Assembly: GCF_014647795.1 (NCBI RefSeq) | Contig: NZ_BMPW01000016.1 | Span: 62,001-126,000 of the forward strand | Direction of reading: 5' to 3' | Source of the DNA: Actinoplanes campanulatus | GTDB taxonomy: Bacteria; Actinomycetota; Actinomycetes; Mycobacteriales; Micromonosporaceae | DNA length: 64,000 bases | Notes under the pieces: generated by a model | Told to the model about the DNA's origin: nothing | What the model saw: the letters and a program-made list of their open reading frames with translations, nothing else | The model's database searches: none | In this document: positions 62,899 to 64,000 of the stretch, piece by piece | How the letters are laid out: every line of letters begins with the position of its first letter | Numbering within the stretch: the first letter of the stretch is position 1 | Translations under genes and position numbers: made by a program

Positions 62899-64000
62899 AT
62901 GTCTCGTCGTGAAGCCCACCTGGTCGGCGGCACCCATCCCGAGGCCGTCCGGCTCGCCCCGGTCGCTCTCGCCATGCGTGAAGCCGGCCTGCTCGAGCCG
63001 GTCCTGCTGGCCGCCGGTCCGCACGCCACGATGGTCACCGAGGCGCTCGGCGCGTTCGGTCTCGAGCCGGACATCACGCTCCAGGCCGAACCGTCCGCCG
63101 ACGGCCGGGCCGAGGCGCTCACCGCGATGATCCGCGAGCTGGACGAGCTGTGGTCGGTGCGCACCCCCGCCGCCGTGATCGTGCAGGGCGACACCACCAC
63201 CAGCCTGGCCGGCGCGCTGGCCGCGTTCTGGCGCCGCATCCCGGTCGTCCACCTGGGGGCCGGCCTGCGCTCCGGTGACCCGGGGTCGCCGTTCCCGGAG
63301 GAGGGCGACCGGCGCCTGGCCGCCCAGGTCGCCGCCCTGCACCTGGCGCCCACCCCGCTGGCCGCCATGAACCTGCTGGACGAGGGGATCCCGGCCCGCG
63401 ACGTGCTGATCACCGGCGACACCGTGGTGGACGCGACGCTCGCGGTGGCCGGCCGGAAGCCGCCGTTCGAGAACCCGGACGTCGCCGCGGCCCGGGTCGC
63501 CGGCACCAACCGCCTGATCCTGGTGACCGCGGAACCCCACGACCGGATCCTCGCCGCGGTCCGCGATCTGATCGACCGCTACCCGGACATCGACGTGATC
63601 CTGCCGGGCCACCCGGACCCGGAGGCCCGGTCCCAGGTGGACACCGCGCTGGCCGGGGTGGAGCGGGTGACGGTCACCGACCCGCTGTCCTACCCGGACC
63701 TGTCCCGGCTGCTGTCCGAGGCTTACCTGCTGCTCACCGACTCGGGCGACCTCCTGGCGGAGGCGCCGTCGTTCGGGGTGCCGGCCCTGGTGCTGCGCGA
63801 CGTCACCGAGCGGGTCGAGTCGCTGTACGCCGGCTGCGCCGAGCTGGTCGGGCCGGACACCGCGCTGATCGTGTCGGACGCGTCCGCGCTGCTGAACAGC
63901 CGGGTCCGCCGCGACGCCATGACGGCCGGCGGGAACCCGTACGGTGATGGTCTGGCCGCCCGGCGCACCGCGCAGGCCACCGCCGCCCTCCTGGGTCTCG
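62899..64000 (+). CDS. UDP-N-acetylglucosamine 2-epimerase-like protein (3' end outside window)
   Basis: 367 codons are visible without a stop; the family is about 370-380 aa, so only the last few residues are missing. GTHPEAVRLAPVALAM, VQGDTTTSLAGALAAF (D98), FPEEGDRRL and EAPSFGVPALVLRDVTERVES follow the WecB/MnaA pattern. Several key sites differ: the HxEAGLR motif reads HLGAGLR (Gly120 where Glu is expected), and the [GA]HRREN motif reads AEPHDR at 211-216. The fold is clear, but normal epimerase activity is doubtful. ATG at 62899 has GAGAAGAGG about 7 nt upstream. Confidence 0.82.
   Translation, partial: MSRREAHLVGGTHPEAVRLAPVALAMREAGLLEPVLLAAGPHATMVTEALGAFGLEPDITLQAEPSADGRAEALTAMIRELDELWSVRTPAAVIVQGDTTTSLAGALAAFWRRIPVVHLGAGLRSGDPGSPFPEEGDRRLAAQVAALHLAPTPLAAMNLLDEGIPARDVLITGDTVVDATLAVAGRKPPFENPDVAAARVAGTNRLILVTAEPHDRILAAVRDLIDRYPDIDVILPGHPDPEARSQVDTALAGVERVTVTDPLSYPDLSRLLSEAYLLLTDSGDLLAEAPSFGVPALVLRDVTERVESLYAGCAELVGPDTALIVSDASALLNSRVRRDAMTAGGNPYGDGLAARRTAQATAALLGL

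Overview
The window is high-GC actinobacterial chromosome, most likely from a Micromonosporaceae member such as Actinoplanes or a relative. Evidence for this is the strongly GC-biased third codon positions, frequent GTG starts, a WhiB protein, DnaX with a very long linker, and a complete four-gene conservon. Gene order follows the chromosomal core known from Mycobacterium and Streptomyces: metallo-beta-lactamase, RidA, DUF4177-like, paired ArsA/Get3-like ATPases, WhiB, class A PBP and phosphoesterase, then lysC-asd and leuA, then recR-ybaB-dnaX-SRP RNA-tRNA-Ser, then tadA and tyrA. No phage, IS element or CRISPR array was seen.

Layout. 1-13 kb: 5' part of a Ser/Thr kinase, a 1191-aa class III cyclase/AAA/TPR regulator, the MBL-RidA-DUF4177 block, two ArsA-family ATPases, a WblA/WhiB4-type regulator, a bifunctional PBP with PASTA domain, a YqeY-like protein and a phosphoesterase. 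13-20 kb: tRNA-Pro, pyrE, the first copy of a 143-bp hairpin repeat, cutA-asd-lysC (minus strand), a lipoprotein, and leuA behind a leucine-rich leader peptide and hairpin. 20-29 kb: a secreted HNH nuclease, then five tandem secreted RTX-like (Gly-Gly-x-Gly-x-Asp) paralogs interrupted by a GH20 hexosaminidase. 29-35.4 kb: a peptide ABC transporter operon in the order dppC-A-B-D-F. 35.8-40.5 kb: recR, ybaB, dnaX, SRP RNA and tRNA-Ser(GGA).

40.6-50 kb: a 974-aa secreted repeat protein, a STAS antagonist, tRNA-Ser(CGA), deoD followed by the second hairpin repeat, tadA with its usual partner gene, an M23 lipoprotein, tyrA and a DinB-like protein. 50-55.7 kb: mtnA, an M48 membrane protease, a PHP-domain protein and a DUF885 metallopeptidase-like protein. 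55.7-62.6 kb: an extra membrane sensor gene overlapping a conservon (cvnA-B-C-D) plus a downstream hypothetical. 62.9-64 kb: a diverged UDP-GlcNAc 2-epimerase-like gene running off the window.

The observations most worth a second look are: the paired 143-bp hairpin elements with a compensatory base-pair change; the RTX paralog cluster, in which a relic of the hexosaminidase 3' end lies upstream of a second RTX gene and now carries a perfect inverted repeat; the leuA leader; at least eleven starts with a -10-like TANNNT exactly 6-7 nt upstream, predicting leaderless mRNAs; and the epimerase-like protein with altered catalytic positions.
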